Shown here piece after piece: positions 1 through 11,105 of a stretch of DNA of 64,000 nucleotides. Location: positions 46,732,134 to 46,796,133 of the forward strand of contig NC_030831.1 in NCBI RefSeq assembly GCF_001704415.2. Direction: 5' to 3'. Both the position numbers and the translations under genes were made by a program. Within the stretch, counting starts at the first letter, position 1. Each line of letters begins with the position of its first letter. The notes below the pieces were generated by a model. It saw nothing but the letters and a program-made list of their open reading frames with translations. It did not search any database and was not told where the DNA came from. Source of the stretch: Capra hircus. Taxonomy: Eukaryota > Chordata > Mammalia > Artiodactyla > Bovidae.

Positions 1-590
1 GCCGTTCTGCTCAGAGCCTCGGATCCTGAGGTGCTGAGTGCCCAGGCCTGGGGTAAGGCTCTGAGGGTTCATCCTGTTCCAGGGCCCTGCATCACCTACC
101 CAACTCTGCTCCGTTTGGGGCTCGTGAGCGCTTCGGTCAGGAAAACGCTTAGCAGCTAAGGGTTCCTACTCAGTGTGAGAAGTCTGACTTAGAGGTTGCT
201 ATAAAAAGGAACAAAAATAACAGATGTGCCTCTTGGTCTGTCTTTATGTTCCTTGTTTCATTTATCACACACATCTTGCAATAGCTACTCATTTTCACAT
301 TCGCCTCCGTCACTTCCTCCCTCCAGCATGAACTACTTAAAATAACAACTGCCACTGAGGGTCAGCCGCACCCGGAGAAGCCTCGGGTGACCTTTGCCCC
401 CAAGGTCTTCACTGCCTCTCTGGCCTGTCAGCAGCCAGAGGCAGCGCTGAGTAAGGAGGCCTGGGGACTCCCCTCCCACTGCAGAGGCTGGGATGACACT
501 GGAAACTTTCCTGAGGACAAGGTTAGCTAGGAACACAGAGAGAGCAGAACACAGACCACCTGGCCAGAGATAGGACCTGTTCCTGTCCAA
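1..590. other. unassigned sequence at the left edge
   Basis: Moderately GC-rich, no repeat or exon recognised. Small ORFs here lack any family signature. Confidence 0.5.
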
Positions 591-597
591 TACATGC

Positions 598-680
598 TAT
601 CAGCATGCTATGTGGCCATGGGCAAATTGCTTCCCCTCTCTGGGTCTCAGACTCTCTCTCTGTAAAATAAGTCTTTTGTG
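598..680 (+). repeat. MIR SINE fragment
   Basis: Contains the MIR core pattern: tgtggcCATGGGCAAATTGCTTccc...CTCTCTGGGTCTCAG...TGTAAAATAAG. Confidence 0.6.
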
Positions 681-712
681 CCAGGTCCATCCCTGGAGCC
701 TCTCCAACACTC

Positions 713-1042
713 AGTCGTTGTTCAGTTGTTAAGTCGTGTCTGACTGACTCTCTGTGACCCCATGGACTGCAGCACGCCAGGCTCCCCTATCCTTCACGCT
801 CTTGGAGCTTGCTCAAACTCATGTCCATTGAGTCGGTGATGCCATCCAACCATCTCATCTTTTGCTGCCTCTTTCTCCTCCTGCCCTCAATCTTTCCCAG
901 CATCAGGGTCTTTTCCAGTGAGTCGGCTTTTCATATCAGGTGGCCAAAGTACTGGAGCTTCATCTTCAGCATCAGTCCTTTTCAATGAATATTCAGGGTT
1001 GGTTTCCTTTAGGATAGACTGGTTTGATCTTGCAGTCCCCAC
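713..1042 (-). mobile_element. BovB 3'-end fragment
   Basis: Reverse complement of the BovB 3' region: GTCGTGTCTGACTGACTCTC, GTGACCCCATGGACTGCAGC, GTCGGTGATGCCATCC and the GGTGGCCAAAGTACTGGAG block, ending near the 'tgcagtcc' site. The first ruminant-specific repeat from the left. Confidence 0.85.
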
Positions 1043-1393
1043 TCCTAAATCTCTTCTTCATCCCTTACCGACTAGGCTTGCCAGTGCCTTAGCCATCTGC
1101 CTGCTCACATCATGCCTGCTCTAGCGCAGTAGACTCTGGACTGTTCTTCCAGACCCTCCTGACAGCCCCTACAGTCTGTTCTCCTTACGGCACCAGACTT
1201 TTCTCACTGCTGATCTCATGTGCTGTTTAAAATCCGTCACTCTCCATTGCGTTCAACTCTTCAGCCAGGCGTGTGATAACTGTCACTGTCTTACTCTGTC
1301 TCTCTTCCTATGGCTTTCAACTTCATTCACAAAAAGCTGTTGAGCACCTGCTACATGCCAAGCACTGTTCTGGGAGCTCGGGACACAGGCCAC

Positions 1394-1502
1394 GCTAAGT
1401 CACTCAGTCGTGTCCAACTCTTTGTGACTCTTTGCACTGTAGCCCGCCGGGCTCCTCGGTCCATGGGACTTTTCAGGCAAGAATACTGGAGTGGGTTGCC
1501 AT
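1394..1502 (-). mobile_element. Bov-A body fragment
   Basis: Antisense Bov-tA/Bov-A body without tRNA head: CACTCAGTCGTGTCCAACTC ... GCAAGAATACTGGAGTGGGT. An older repeat tail (TTGAGCACCTGCTACATGCC-type) directly precedes it at about 1325-1385. Confidence 0.75.
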
Positions 1503-1664
1503 AGTCATAAACCTGTAATGCTTGATTAAGTTGTCACCTCCACTCACTTCACTCTTCATGCCCAACTGCAGGCTGAGCTCATTGCTTCCTCCTCTGTGTC
1601 AAACTGCCACACCTGGCCAGACTGTGTGAGCTGAGAGCAGGAACTTTGTGTGTGGTGTGAGGTA

Positions 1665-2025
1665 GAGGTCAAGGTCCATTTTTGGTCCATAAGGACCTTC
1701 AGTTATTCCAATACCATTTATTGAAAAGACATTTTTGCCCACTGAAATGCATTAGTGCTTTTTCAGAATAGCAAGTTATACTTTTAATATATATATGGAT
1801 TTACTCTCAGGTTTGATATTCTATTTCATTGTTCTATTTAATTACCCATATGCGAAATATATATTGTTTCATCTATTGTAACTTTATAGTATGTCTAGAA
1901 ATCCAACCGTAAAAGTCCTCCAACTTCAATCTTTGAGATTGTTTAATTTCAAATATTAATACATGTATAGAATCAGCTTTGATAAATAAAAGTTGATATT
2001 TCTACAAAAAGTCTGATGGAATTAT
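1665..2025 (-). mobile_element. old L1 fragment, antisense (part 1 of a split element)
   Basis: Antisense L1 ORF2-type sequence (GTCAAGGTCCATTTTTGGTC ... ATACCATTTATTGAAAAGAC). It resumes at 2962 after a younger L1 insertion. 'ATTATAATTGGGATGCCATT' at the break is typical antisense L1. Confidence 0.75.
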
Positions 2026-2040
2026 AATTGGGATGCCATT

Positions 2041-2947
2041 TACCGATGGCCAACAGGCACACAAAAGGAATGTTCAATATCACTAATTATTAGAGAAATT
2101 CTAATCAAAACCACAATGAGGCATCAGCTCACACCAGCAAAAATGGCCATCATAAAAATGTCTATAAATAATAAATGCTGGAAAGGGTGTGATAGTAATG
2201 TAAATTGGTACAGCCACTATGGAGAACAGTATGGAGTGTCCCTTAAAAATTAAAAGTAGAGTTACCATATGATCTAGTAATTCTACATTTGGGCATATAT
2301 TCAGAAAAAGGCAAAGGCTCTAATTAGAAAAGAAACATGCATCCCAATATTCACAGCAGCACTATTTGCAATAGATAAGACATGGAAGCAGCCAAAATGT
2401 CCATCAACAGATAAACGCATAAAAAAAGATGTGGTTTACATATACAAGGGGCAATTTTGCTCAGCCATAGAAAAGAATGAGATACTGCCATCTGAAGCAA
2501 TATAGATGGACCTAGGTATTAACATCATAAGGGAAGTCAGTCATAAAGAAAAAGACAAATATATGATATTGCTTATATGTGGAATCTAAAAGATAATACA
2601 AATGAACTTATTTACAAAAGAGAAACAGATTCACAGACACAGAAAACAAACTTATGGTTACTGAGGGGAAAGGGGCAGGGCAGGATAAATTAGGAATATG
2701 GGTTAACAGGTACACATTACTATATATAAACTACATGAACAGCAAGGATTTACTGTATAGCACAGGGAACTATATTAAATATCTTGTAATAACCTATAAT
2801 GGAATATAATCTGAAGAAGATTACACATATATACATATATATACACACATACCCATATATGAATCACTTTAATGCACACTTGAAAATAACACTATATTGC
2901 AACTCAACTAAACGTCAATTTTTTTAATTTAAATTAAAAAGAAAAAC
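2041..2947 (+). mobile_element. L1 3' end inserted into an older L1
   Basis: 3' end of ORF2 and 3' UTR: TCAAAACCACAATGAGGCAT, CATTTGGGCATATATTCAG, TATGTGGAATCTAAAAGATA, and an A-rich tail (ATTAAAAAGAAAAAC). Flanked by a target duplication AATTGGGATGYCAT (2026-2039 and 2948-2961) that lies within the antisense L1, proving insertion order. Confidence 0.88.
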
Positions 2948-2961
2948 AATTGGGATGTCAT

Positions 2962-3350
2962 CTTAACAATATGACATCTGAAATATATTGTCTTCCAGAC
3001 TATGAACACAGAATACATCTTCATTTGTTCATATTTTATTGAGTTTTTCTCAATATTTTGTAGTTTTCAGCATAGAGGACTCCATCTTTTGGTAAATTTC
3101 TTCCTAGGTATTTTATGTTTTTTATGTTATTGTAAGGCATTTAAAAAGTAAACTATTTTAGAACAATTTTGATATAGTACAGAATTCCTATATATCCCAC
3201 AAATTCAGTTTTCCCTTTGTCAACAACTTACAGTAGTATGGTGCATCTGTAGCAATCAATGAACCCATGTTGATACGCTATTATTAAGTAGAACCTAGAG
3301 TTTATTCAGATTTCCTTATTCTTTCTTTTTAGATTTTATTAAGATTTAAT
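2962..3350 (-). mobile_element. old L1 fragment, antisense (part 2)
   Basis: Continuation of the antisense L1 at 1665-2025 (GTTTTCAGCATAGAGGACTC, GGTAAATTTCTTCCTAGGTA). From about 3170 the sequence (CCCATGTTGATACGCTATTA, AGATTTCCTT) resembles another old L1-associated segment; that part is less certain. Confidence 0.6.
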
Positions 3351-3509
3351 GCCTTTAATTTGCAATGTTTTACCTTCATAAAATTTGGTTTCTAAGAATA
3401 TCTAGTTTGTTAGACAGTGATACAGATTTTCTTTGCTTTTATTAGTTTTTCCCTCTAATTTTTTTAAACAAATATTTATTGTGTCATTAGATAATTGTAT
3501 TTCTTTTAA

Positions 3510-4125
3510 AGCAGAAGTAGATATTTTTCTGGAATTCTCTTGCTTTTTCGATGATCCAACTGATGTTGACAATTTGATCTCTGGTTCCTCTGCCTTTTCT
3601 AAATCCAGCTTCAACATCTGAAAGTTCATGGATCACGTACTGTGGAAGCCTGGCTTGGAGAATTTTGAGCGTTACTTTGCTAGCATGTAAGATGAGTGCA
3701 ATTGTATGTCAGTTTGAACATTCTTTGGCATTGCCCTTCTTTGGGACTGGAATGAAGACTAATCTTTTCCAGTCCTGTGGCCACTGCTGAGTTTTCCAAA
3801 TTTGCTGGCATACTAAGTGTAGCACTTTCATAGCATCATCTTTTAGGATTTGAATAGCTCAACTGGAATTCCATCACCTCCACTAGCTTTATTCGTAGTG
3901 ATGCTTTCTAAGGCCCACTTGACTTCACATTCCAGGATGTCTGACTCTAGGTGAGTGATCACACCATCGTGATTATCTGGGTCGTGAAGATCTTTTTTGT
4001 ATAGTTCTTCCATGTAATCTTGCCACCTCTTCTTAATACCTTCTGCTTCTGTTAGGTCCATACCATTTCTGTCCTTTATTGTGCCCATCTTTGCATGAAA
4101 TGTTCCCTCGGTATCTCTAATTTTC
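3510..4125 (-). mobile_element. BovB reverse-transcriptase fragment, antisense
   Basis: Read on the minus strand it covers the start to middle of the BovB RT (GTTGAGCTATTCAAATCC..., ...VELFKS; LTEAEGIKKRWQDYMEELYK). Aligned to the 51-52 kb copy it spans roughly that copy's 51.64-52.24 kb. It abuts head-to-head a plus-strand BovB piece at 4126. Confidence 0.85.
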
Positions 4126-4564
4126 TATGAAGACCGACAAGATCTTCTAGAACTAACACCCAAAGAAGATGTCCTTTTCAACATAGGGGACTGGCATGGA
4201 AAAGTAGGAAGTCAAGAGATACCTGGAGTAACAGGCAAATTTGGCCTTGGAGTACAAAATGAAGCAGGACAAAGGCTAATAATAGAGCTTTGCCAAGAGA
4301 ACGCACTGGTCATAGCAAACACCCTCTTCCAACAACACAAGAAACGACTCTACACATGGACATCACCAGCTGGTCAAAACCAAAATCAGTTCTTTGCAGC
4401 CAAAGATGGAGAAGTTCTACACAGTCAGCAAAAACAAGACTGGGAACTGACTCTGGCTCAGATCATGAACTTCTTATTGTCAAATTCATATTTAAATTGA
4501 AGAAAGTAGGGAAATCCACTAGACCATTCAGGTATGACCTAAATCAAATCCCTTACGACTATAC
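4126..4564 (+). mobile_element. BovB endonuclease-region fragment
   Basis: TATGAAGACCGACAAGATCT, GGGGACTGGCATGGAAAAGT, CACACAAGAAACGACTCTAC-like sequence, matching the 50.86-51.30 kb part of the other copy. Interrupted at 4565 by an antisense BovB 3' piece and continued at 4853. Confidence 0.85.
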
Positions 4565-4852
4565 AGTTCAGTTCAGTTCAGTTGCTCAGTCGTGTCCGAC
4601 TCTTTGCAATCCCATGAATTGCAGCATACCAGGCCTCCCTGTCCATCACCAACTCCCGGAGTTCACTCAGACTTACGTCCATTGAGTCAGTGATGCCATC
4701 CAGCCATCTGATCCTCTGTTGTCCCCTTCCCCTCCCGCCCCCAATCCCTCCCAGCATCAGAGTCTTTTCCAATGAGTCAACTCTTTGCATGAGGTGGCCA
4801 AAATACTGGAGTTTCAGCTTTAGCATCATTCCTTCCAAAGAAATCCCAGTGG
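4565..4852 (-). mobile_element. BovB 3' end nested inside another BovB
   Basis: Antisense 3' terminus beginning with three AGTTC repeats (the BovB 3' tail) and running to CATCATTCCTTCCAAAGAAA. The host element reads TATACAGT before it and CAGTGGAAGTGAC after it, sharing CAGT as a possible short duplication. Confidence 0.85.
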
Positions 4853-5240
4853 AAGTGACAAATAGATTCAAGGGATTAGATCTGATAGAGTGCCTGAAAA
4901 ACTATGGACAGAGGTTCGTGACATTGTCTCACTATAGGTTTAATTTACATTTGCCTACTGACTAAATTGGGAAAAGAATATGTCAAGGCTGTATATTGTC
5001 ACCCTGCTTATTTAACTTATATGCAGAGTACATCAAGAGAAATGCTGGACTGGATGGAGTACAAGCTGGAATCAAGATTGCCGGGAGAAATATCACTAAC
5101 CTTAGATATGCAGATGACACCACCCTCATGGCAGAAAGTGAAGAGGAACTGAAGAGCCTCTTGATGAAAGTGAAACAGAGTGACAAAGCGGGCTTAAAAC
5201 TAAACATTCAAAAAATTAAGATCGTGGGATTTGGTTCCAT
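4853..5240 (+). mobile_element. BovB fragment, continuation with internal deletion
   Basis: Continues the piece at 4126 (GTGACAAATAGATTCAAGGG) to about 4923, then after about 40 unrelated bases jumps to the end of the RT region (AATATGTCAAGGCTGTATAT; RYADDTTLMAESEEELKSLL with an intact YADD). About 1 kb of RT is missing relative to the 51-52 kb copy. Confidence 0.82.
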
Positions 5241-6618
5241 CAGTTCAGTTCAGTTGCTCAGTTGTGTCTGACACCTGGCGACTCCAAGGACTGCATCATG
5301 CCAGGTGTCCCTGTCCATCGGCTATTCCCGGAGTCCACCCAAACTCATGTTCATCGAGTCGGTGACGCCATCCAACCATCTCATCCTTTGTCATCCCCTT
5401 CTCCTCCTGCCTTCAATCTTTCCCAGCATCACATAGCTAAAGTATTGGGGCTTCAGCATCAGTCATTCCAGTGAGTATTCAGGGTTGATTTCCTATAGGA
5501 TTGACTGCTTTGATTTTCTCACAGTCCAAGGGACTCTCAAAAGTCTTCTTCAGCACCACAGTTCAAAAGCATCAATTCTTCTGTACTCAACCTTCTTTAT
5601 GGTCCAACTCTCACATCCATACATGACTACTGGAAAAACCATAACTTTGACTGTACAGAACTTTATCAGCAAAGTGATCTCTTTGCTTTTTAATACACTG
5701 TCTAAATGGCAAGCCACTCAGTATTCTCACCTGGGAAATCCCATGGACAGAGGAGGCTGGCAGGCTATAGCCCATGGGGTTGTGGAGTCAGACATGACAG
5801 CAACTAAATAAAGGTCTCTCATAGCTTTCCTTCCAAGGAGCAAGAGTCTTAATTTCATAGCTGCAGTCTCTGTCTACAGTGATTTTGGAGCCCAAGAAAA
5901 TAAAATCTGCCACTCTTTCCACTTTTTCCCCTTCTATTTGCCATGAATGATGGGAGAAGATGTCATGATCTTAAGTTTTTTGAATGTCAAGTTTTAAGCC
6001 AGCTTTTTCACTCTCCTCTTTCACCCTCTTCAAGAGGCTTTTTAGTTCCTCTTTGTGTCTGTCATTAGAGTGGTGTCATCTGCATTCCTGAGGTTGTTGA
6101 TATTTCTCTGAGCAATATTGATTCTAGTTTGTGTTTCATCTAGCCCGACATTTTGCATGATCTATTCTGCATATAAGTTAAATAAACAGGGTGACAATAT
6201 ACAGCCTTGACATACTCCTTTCCCAATTTTGAACCAGTTTGTTGTTCCATGTCTGTTTCTAACTGTTGCTTCTTGACTTGCATATAGGTTTCTCAGGAGA
6301 TAGACAGGTAAAGTGGTCTGGTATCCCCATCTCTTTAAGAATTTTCCAGTTTTCTCTTTAAGAATTGATCCACATGGTCAAAGGTTTTAGTGTAGTCAAT
6401 GAAGCAGTAGTAGATGTTTTTCTGGAATTCCCTTGCTTTCTCCATGATCCAACAAATGTTGGCAATTTGGTCTCTGGTTCCTCTACCTTTTTAAAATTCA
6501 GCTTGTACATCTGCAAATTCTCGATTCACATACTACTAAAACCTAGCTTGAAGGATTTTGTGCATTACCTTGATAGCATGTGAAATAAGCACAATTTTAT
6601 GGTAGTTTGAATATTCTT
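5241..6618 (-). mobile_element. BovB 3' half, left arm of an inverted repeat
   Basis: Antisense BovB from its 3' tail (CAGTTCAGTTCAGTTGCTCA) through the 3' UTR and RT to the sense position CAAAGAATRTTCAAACTACC. Interrupted by a Bov-A fragment at about 5706-5810. Confidence 0.88.
5706..5810 (+). mobile_element. Bov-A/Bov-tA body fragment inside BovB
   Basis: ATGGCAAGCCACTCAGTATT ... GGAGTCAGACATGACAGCAA; the flanking BovB is continuous across it (...ACTGTCTA | GGTCTCTCATAGC...). Confidence 0.75.
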
Positions 6619-6929
6619 AGGACTTCCCTCATGGCTCAGTTGTTAAAGAATCCGCCTGCAATGCAGGAAACCCTGGTTCGATTCCTGGGTCAGGCAGATC
6701 TGCTGGAGAAGGGATAGGCTACTCACTCCAGTACTCTTGAGCTTCCCTTGTGGCTCAGCTGGTAAAGAATTCGCCTGCAATGTGGGAGACTTTGGTTCAA
6801 TCCCTGGGTTGGGAAGATCCCCTGGAGAAATAAAAGGCTACCCACTTCACTATTCTGGCCTGGAGAATTCCATGGACTGTACAGTCCATGGGGATTGCAA
6901 AGAGTCAGACATGACTGAGTGACTTTCAC
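6619..6929 (+). mobile_element. Bov-tA SINE with two tRNA-like heads
   Basis: Two tRNA-Glu-derived heads in tandem (GACTTCCCTCATGGCTCAG at 6621 and GCTTCCCTTGTGGCTCAGCT at 6742), each with a GGTTCRATYCCTGGGT B-box-like sequence, then one body ending ...AGTCAGACATGACTGAGTGA. Flanked by the duplication TTTGAAYATTCTT (6606-6618, 6930-6942). Confidence 0.88.
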
Positions 6930-6945
6930 TTTGAACATTCTTTGC

Positions 6946-8158
6946 ACTCATTTCACAGGCTAGCAAAATAATGCTCAAAATCCTTCAAGCTAGATTTTAG
7001 TTGTATGTGAACCGAGAACTTGCAGATGTACAAGCTGGATTTTAAAAAGGCAGAGGAACCAGAGTTCAAATTGCCAACACTCACTGGATCATAGAGAGAA
7101 CAAAAGAATTCCAGGAAAACCTCTACTTTTGCTTCACTGAATACACTAACGCCTTTGACTGTGTGGATCACAACACACTGTGGAAAATTCTTAAAGAGAC
7201 AGGAATACCAGACCACCTTACCTGCCTCCTGAGAAACTTGTATGTAGGTCAAGAAGCAATGGTTAGAACCAGACATGGAACAATGGACTGGTTCAAAATT
7301 GGGAAATAAGTATGTGAAGGCTATATATTGCCACCTTGCTTATTTAACTTATATGCAGAGTACATCATGTGAAATGCCAGGCTGGATGAAACACAAGTTG
7401 AACTCCAGATTGCCGGGAAAAATATCAACAATGTCAGACATGCAGATGATACTACTCTAATACAGAAAGCAAAGAACTTAAGAGCCTCTTGATGCGGGTG
7501 AAAGAGGAAAGTGAAAAAGTTGGCTTAAAAAAACTCAACATTCAAAAAACTAAGATCATAGCATCTCATCCCATCACTTCATGGCAAACAGAAGGGGAAA
7601 AAGTGGAAACGGTGGCAGATCTTTGTCTACTTTGGCTCCAAAATCACTGTGGACTTGACTGCAGCCATGAAGTTAAAAGATGCTTGCTCCTTGGAAGAAA
7701 AGCTATGACAAACTTAAGAGTACTAAAAAGCAGAGATATCACTTTGCCAACAAACTTTCATCTAGTCAAAGCTATGGTTTTTCCAATAGTCATGTATGGA
7801 TGTGAGAGTTGGACTATAAAAAAGCTAAGTGCCAATGAATTATGCTCTTGAACTGTGGTGCTGGAGAAGATTCTTGAGAGTCCCTTGGAGCAAAGAAATC
7901 AACTCTGAATATTCAGGCCTGATGCTGAAGCTCCAGTACTTTGGCCACTTGATGTGAAGAGCCGACTCACTTGAAAAGACTTTGATGTAAGGAAAGACTG
8001 AGGGCAGAAGAGAGTGACAGAGGATGAGACGGTTGGATGGCATCACCAACTCAATGGACATGAGTTTGGAAACTCCAGGAGATAGTGAAGGACAGGGAAG
8101 CCTGGTGTGCTGCAGTCCATGGGGTTGCAGAGTCGGACATGACTTAGCAGCTGAACAA
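6946..8158 (+). mobile_element. BovB 3' half, right arm of an inverted repeat
   Basis: Sense BovB from CACTCATTTCACAGGCTAGC through the RT (FTEYTNAFDCVDH-like motif A, degraded), RT end and 3' UTR to GTCGGACATGACTTAGCAGC. Heavily mutated with many stops. Confidence 0.88.
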
Positions 8159-8231
8159 GTTTGAGGACTAAGCAAGAAGATGCAGATGAAGAGACACAGC
8201 CAGAGATTTGAGTAAGAAAATGGAATGAGGA

Positions 8232-8405
8232 AGCTTGAATTCAAATCTCATTTTCCGCAACTAGTAACTGTGTGACTCTGGGTGAGTAATTTCACATCAC
8301 CTCATCCATGTCTCACCCTGGCAGGGTCACCGTGCTTGACTACGTGAGATAACCAGTGCCTGGCACAGAGTAAGGGCTCCATAAATGTTAGCTGTTATAT
8401 TATTA
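8232..8405 (+). repeat. MIR SINE
   Basis: GAATTCAAATCTCATTTTCC, TAACTGTGTGACTCTGGGTG and CCAGTGCCTGGCACAGAGTA are the MIR head, core and tail in order. Confidence 0.85.
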
Positions 8406-9300
8406 GTCAGTGAAGGCTAATTCCTGTTTTCTGGCCTGCAGAGTAGGAGCAGATCTGCTCACAGACTACAGCATTTGTGTCCACCCTCAGAGGAGGCAAG
8501 AAATTCAGCCTCAAGTATATGGAGAGTTCTCCCCACCCCATACTGAGGAGGAGCTGAGGTCTGAGAGATCCCAGGTATAGATCACCGTTTCCCGTGGACA
8601 TTCTGGAGTGTGGTTCTTTTTGGATCCGAGTAGGAAGTGTTCCTGGCACACCTCTGGCTAACCCTGGCAGTCCCACTCAACCCCTTGGTCAGAGTCCCTC
8701 TCAACTGGGTCACCACTAGGAATTCACTGTCTCCCTCCCAGGCTTGGAAGACAGTCTCAGTCTAAATGGGGAGAACCCAACCTCCCCAAACACTGCAGAA
8801 CCTGCAGCGGTACTCCCTCAAAGGGTGGGTGAGGCGCAGTCAGCAGGCCCAGGCGACTTCCTAACTTAGCAGGCAGGCTGGGGGCTGGAGTCCACTGGAG
8901 TGGACGGCTACTCTGGGTGTAAGCATGAGAGGGAGTTAGTGGGGGTGAGGGGGGCGGGGAGTGGCAGAGAAGGAAAAGGAGCCAGAGTTTCAATATTTAT
9001 TTTCCTGCTACCCGTATACTTGAAACCAGCAGGGCCAGAAATCTCTCGTGTAGACAGAAGGCTCTGGAATGAATTCACCTCTCTGTGGACAAGCAACCGA
9101 GGCCCAGCATGCTGCCACTTCCTGTGGGTTCCTTCTCCTACTCGTTCACTCTTGGCATTTATCCTGCCTCCAGGCACGTGGCTCTGCACCTTAGAACTTC
9201 CCCTCCCCTCTCCCTGCCCCCAGCTTTTACAAAATGTCCATGCGGGACCCCCACTTTCCAGAAGTTGACTGAATTGGTCTATGGTGGGGCCCAGTCACAG
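8406..9300. other. unassigned GC-richer stretch
   Basis: No repeat or splice-framed exon recognised. Several overlapping ORFs on both strands are what GC-rich random sequence gives. Confidence 0.5.
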
Positions 9301-9409
9301 GTTCAGTCAGTTCAGTTCAGTCGCTCAGTCGTGTCCGACTCTTTGCGACCCCATGAATCACAGCACGCCAGGCCTCCCTGTCCATCACCAACTCCCGGAG
9401 TTCACTCAG
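9301..9409 (-). mobile_element. BovB 3' terminus of an element with a 5' inversion
   Basis: Antisense BovB tail (CAGTTCAGTTCAGTCGCTCA ... CCCGGAGTTCACTCAG). Together with 9410-9866 it forms one minus-strand insertion whose upstream part is inverted. Confidence 0.88.
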
Positions 9410-9866
9410 CACTGCAGATGGTGATTGCAGCTATGAAATTAAAAGACACTTACTCCTTGGAAGAAAAGTTATGACCAACCTAGATAGCATATTCAAAAGC
9501 AGAGACATTACTTTGCCGACTAAGGTCTGTCTAGTCAAGGCTCTGGTTTTTCCTGTGGTCATGTATGGATGTGAGAGTTGGACTGTGAAGAAGGCTGAGC
9601 GCTGAAGAATTGATGCTTTTGAACTGTGGTGTTGGAGAAGACTCTTGAGAGTCCCTTGGACTGCAAGGAGATCCAACCAGTTCATTCTGAAGGAGATCAA
9701 CCCGGGGATTTCTTTGGAAGGAATGATGCTAAAGCTGAAACTCCAGTACTTTGGCCACCTCATACAAAGAGGTGACTCATTGGAGAAGACTTTGATGCTG
9801 GGAAGGTTGGGGGCAGGAGGAGAAGGGGATGACCGAGGATGAGATGGCTGGATGGCATCACTGACT
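9410..9866 (+). mobile_element. BovB inverted 5' part of the same insertion
   Basis: Sense BovB from CACTGCAGATGGTGATTGCA through GTCATGTATGGATGTGAGAG to GGATGGCATCACTGACT. Its last sense base lies about 14 nt upstream of the first sense base of the segment at 9301-9409, as expected from twin priming. Confidence 0.88.
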
Positions 9867-10628
9867 AGATTTGTGAAAACTCCCCAGGTGACTGTGATGT
9901 ACAGGCAGGGCTGGGAACCACGGGGTTAAGAGCTTGTGGATTTTGGATGAAATGGGTGAATTTGCAGTGTCCTTTGACACCTTCCTGCTGTTACCTCCCA
10001 AGCCTCATGTAAGACAGTTACTGATCCTCCAGGGGCAGTGGGGCCTGATGGGAAAGGTCTTGAATTGGAAATCAATGTGGAGTCCTGTTTGACCTTTGGT
10101 GAACAAAGTCTGCAGCTTGGTTTCCCTTTGAAAAGAGGAATGAGAGAGAGAAACTTCTGCCATATATATTCCTCATGGGATTACGAGATATAGCTGAGGA
10201 AAAAGATTATATAAAAGGCTATTTTTTACTATCCCTAATAAAGTCAGTACCCCAGTGCAGGCAATGTGTTTTAATATCTCTACCTCTCTGCCAAGCTCAC
10301 AGCAATTTTACCTCTAATCCTAATGGAGAACAGCAAATTGGGGGCAGGGAGGGGATTGCCTAATCAATAAGACCCATAAAATGTAAGCTTGGCACTAGCT
10401 ACACAGTAAGAAAAGTATAACAACGTTATTATACGTAAAATATATCCAATTAGAAAATATACTAAAACTGAGTGAAAAATACAAGTTCATGTTGGCACAT
10501 AATTTAATCCTTTTGCATTGCTTCACTACTACAGTTTTTTTTACTTAGGTTCCATCTGTGTTCATCCTAGGAATGAAAATAATGTTTGGGCTTAATTAGG
10601 GGCTTGGCAAATGAGAGTCATCTATTCT
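9867..10628. other. unassigned sequence
   Basis: No repeat family or exon recognised; AT-rich toward the right end. Confidence 0.5.
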
Positions 10629-10637
10629 GAGACTTAG

Positions 10638-10833
10638 TTGTTTAGTCGCACTCTTCTTCGACCCCATGGACTCTAGCCCGCCTGGCTTCTCGGTCCATGG
10701 GATTTCCCATGTAAAAATACTGGAGTGGGTTGCCATTTCTTTCTCCAGCGGATCTTTGTGACCCAAGGACTGAACTCAAGTCTCCTGCATTGCAGGTGGA
10801 TTCTTCATCACTGAGCCACCTGGGAAGCCCCAA
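10638..10833 (-). mobile_element. Bov-tA SINE
   Basis: Antisense complete unit ending in the head complement CTGAGCCACCTGGGAAGCCC. Flanked by GAGACTTA (10629-10636 and 10834-10841). Confidence 0.88.
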
Positions 10834-10899
10834 GAGACTTAATAATCAGATAATTTTTAGTCGCTTCCATAAATTAAAAGGGACTGTAGTAATACTGCT

Positions 10900-11105
10900 T
10901 AGTAAGTGCTAGATACTGCTCTGATAGTTTCACATATATTTTAATTCTCAAAAATGACAAACCCCAAAGGAAAGTACTTTTATTATCCTCGTATTGCACA
11001 AGAAAACTAGAATATACAGTACTTAAGTAACTTCGCCAAGATCACACTAGTAAATCGCAGAGAGGAGGCAGGACTCCAATTCAGGCAATCTACACAGCCA
11101 CTTCG
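10900..11105 (-). repeat. MIR SINE
   Basis: Antisense MIR: TTTTATTATCCTCGTATTGC, GAAAACTAGAATA, CCAAGATCACACTAGTAAAT, ACTCCAATTCAGGCAATCT. Confidence 0.8.

Noticed and set aside
1665..2947. L1 with a 5' inversion
   Set aside because: The target duplication and the continuation at 2962 show nesting of two L1 elements instead.
3510..4564. twin-priming inversion at 4125
   Set aside because: The direct part starts upstream of the inverted part in element coordinates, which twin priming cannot produce.
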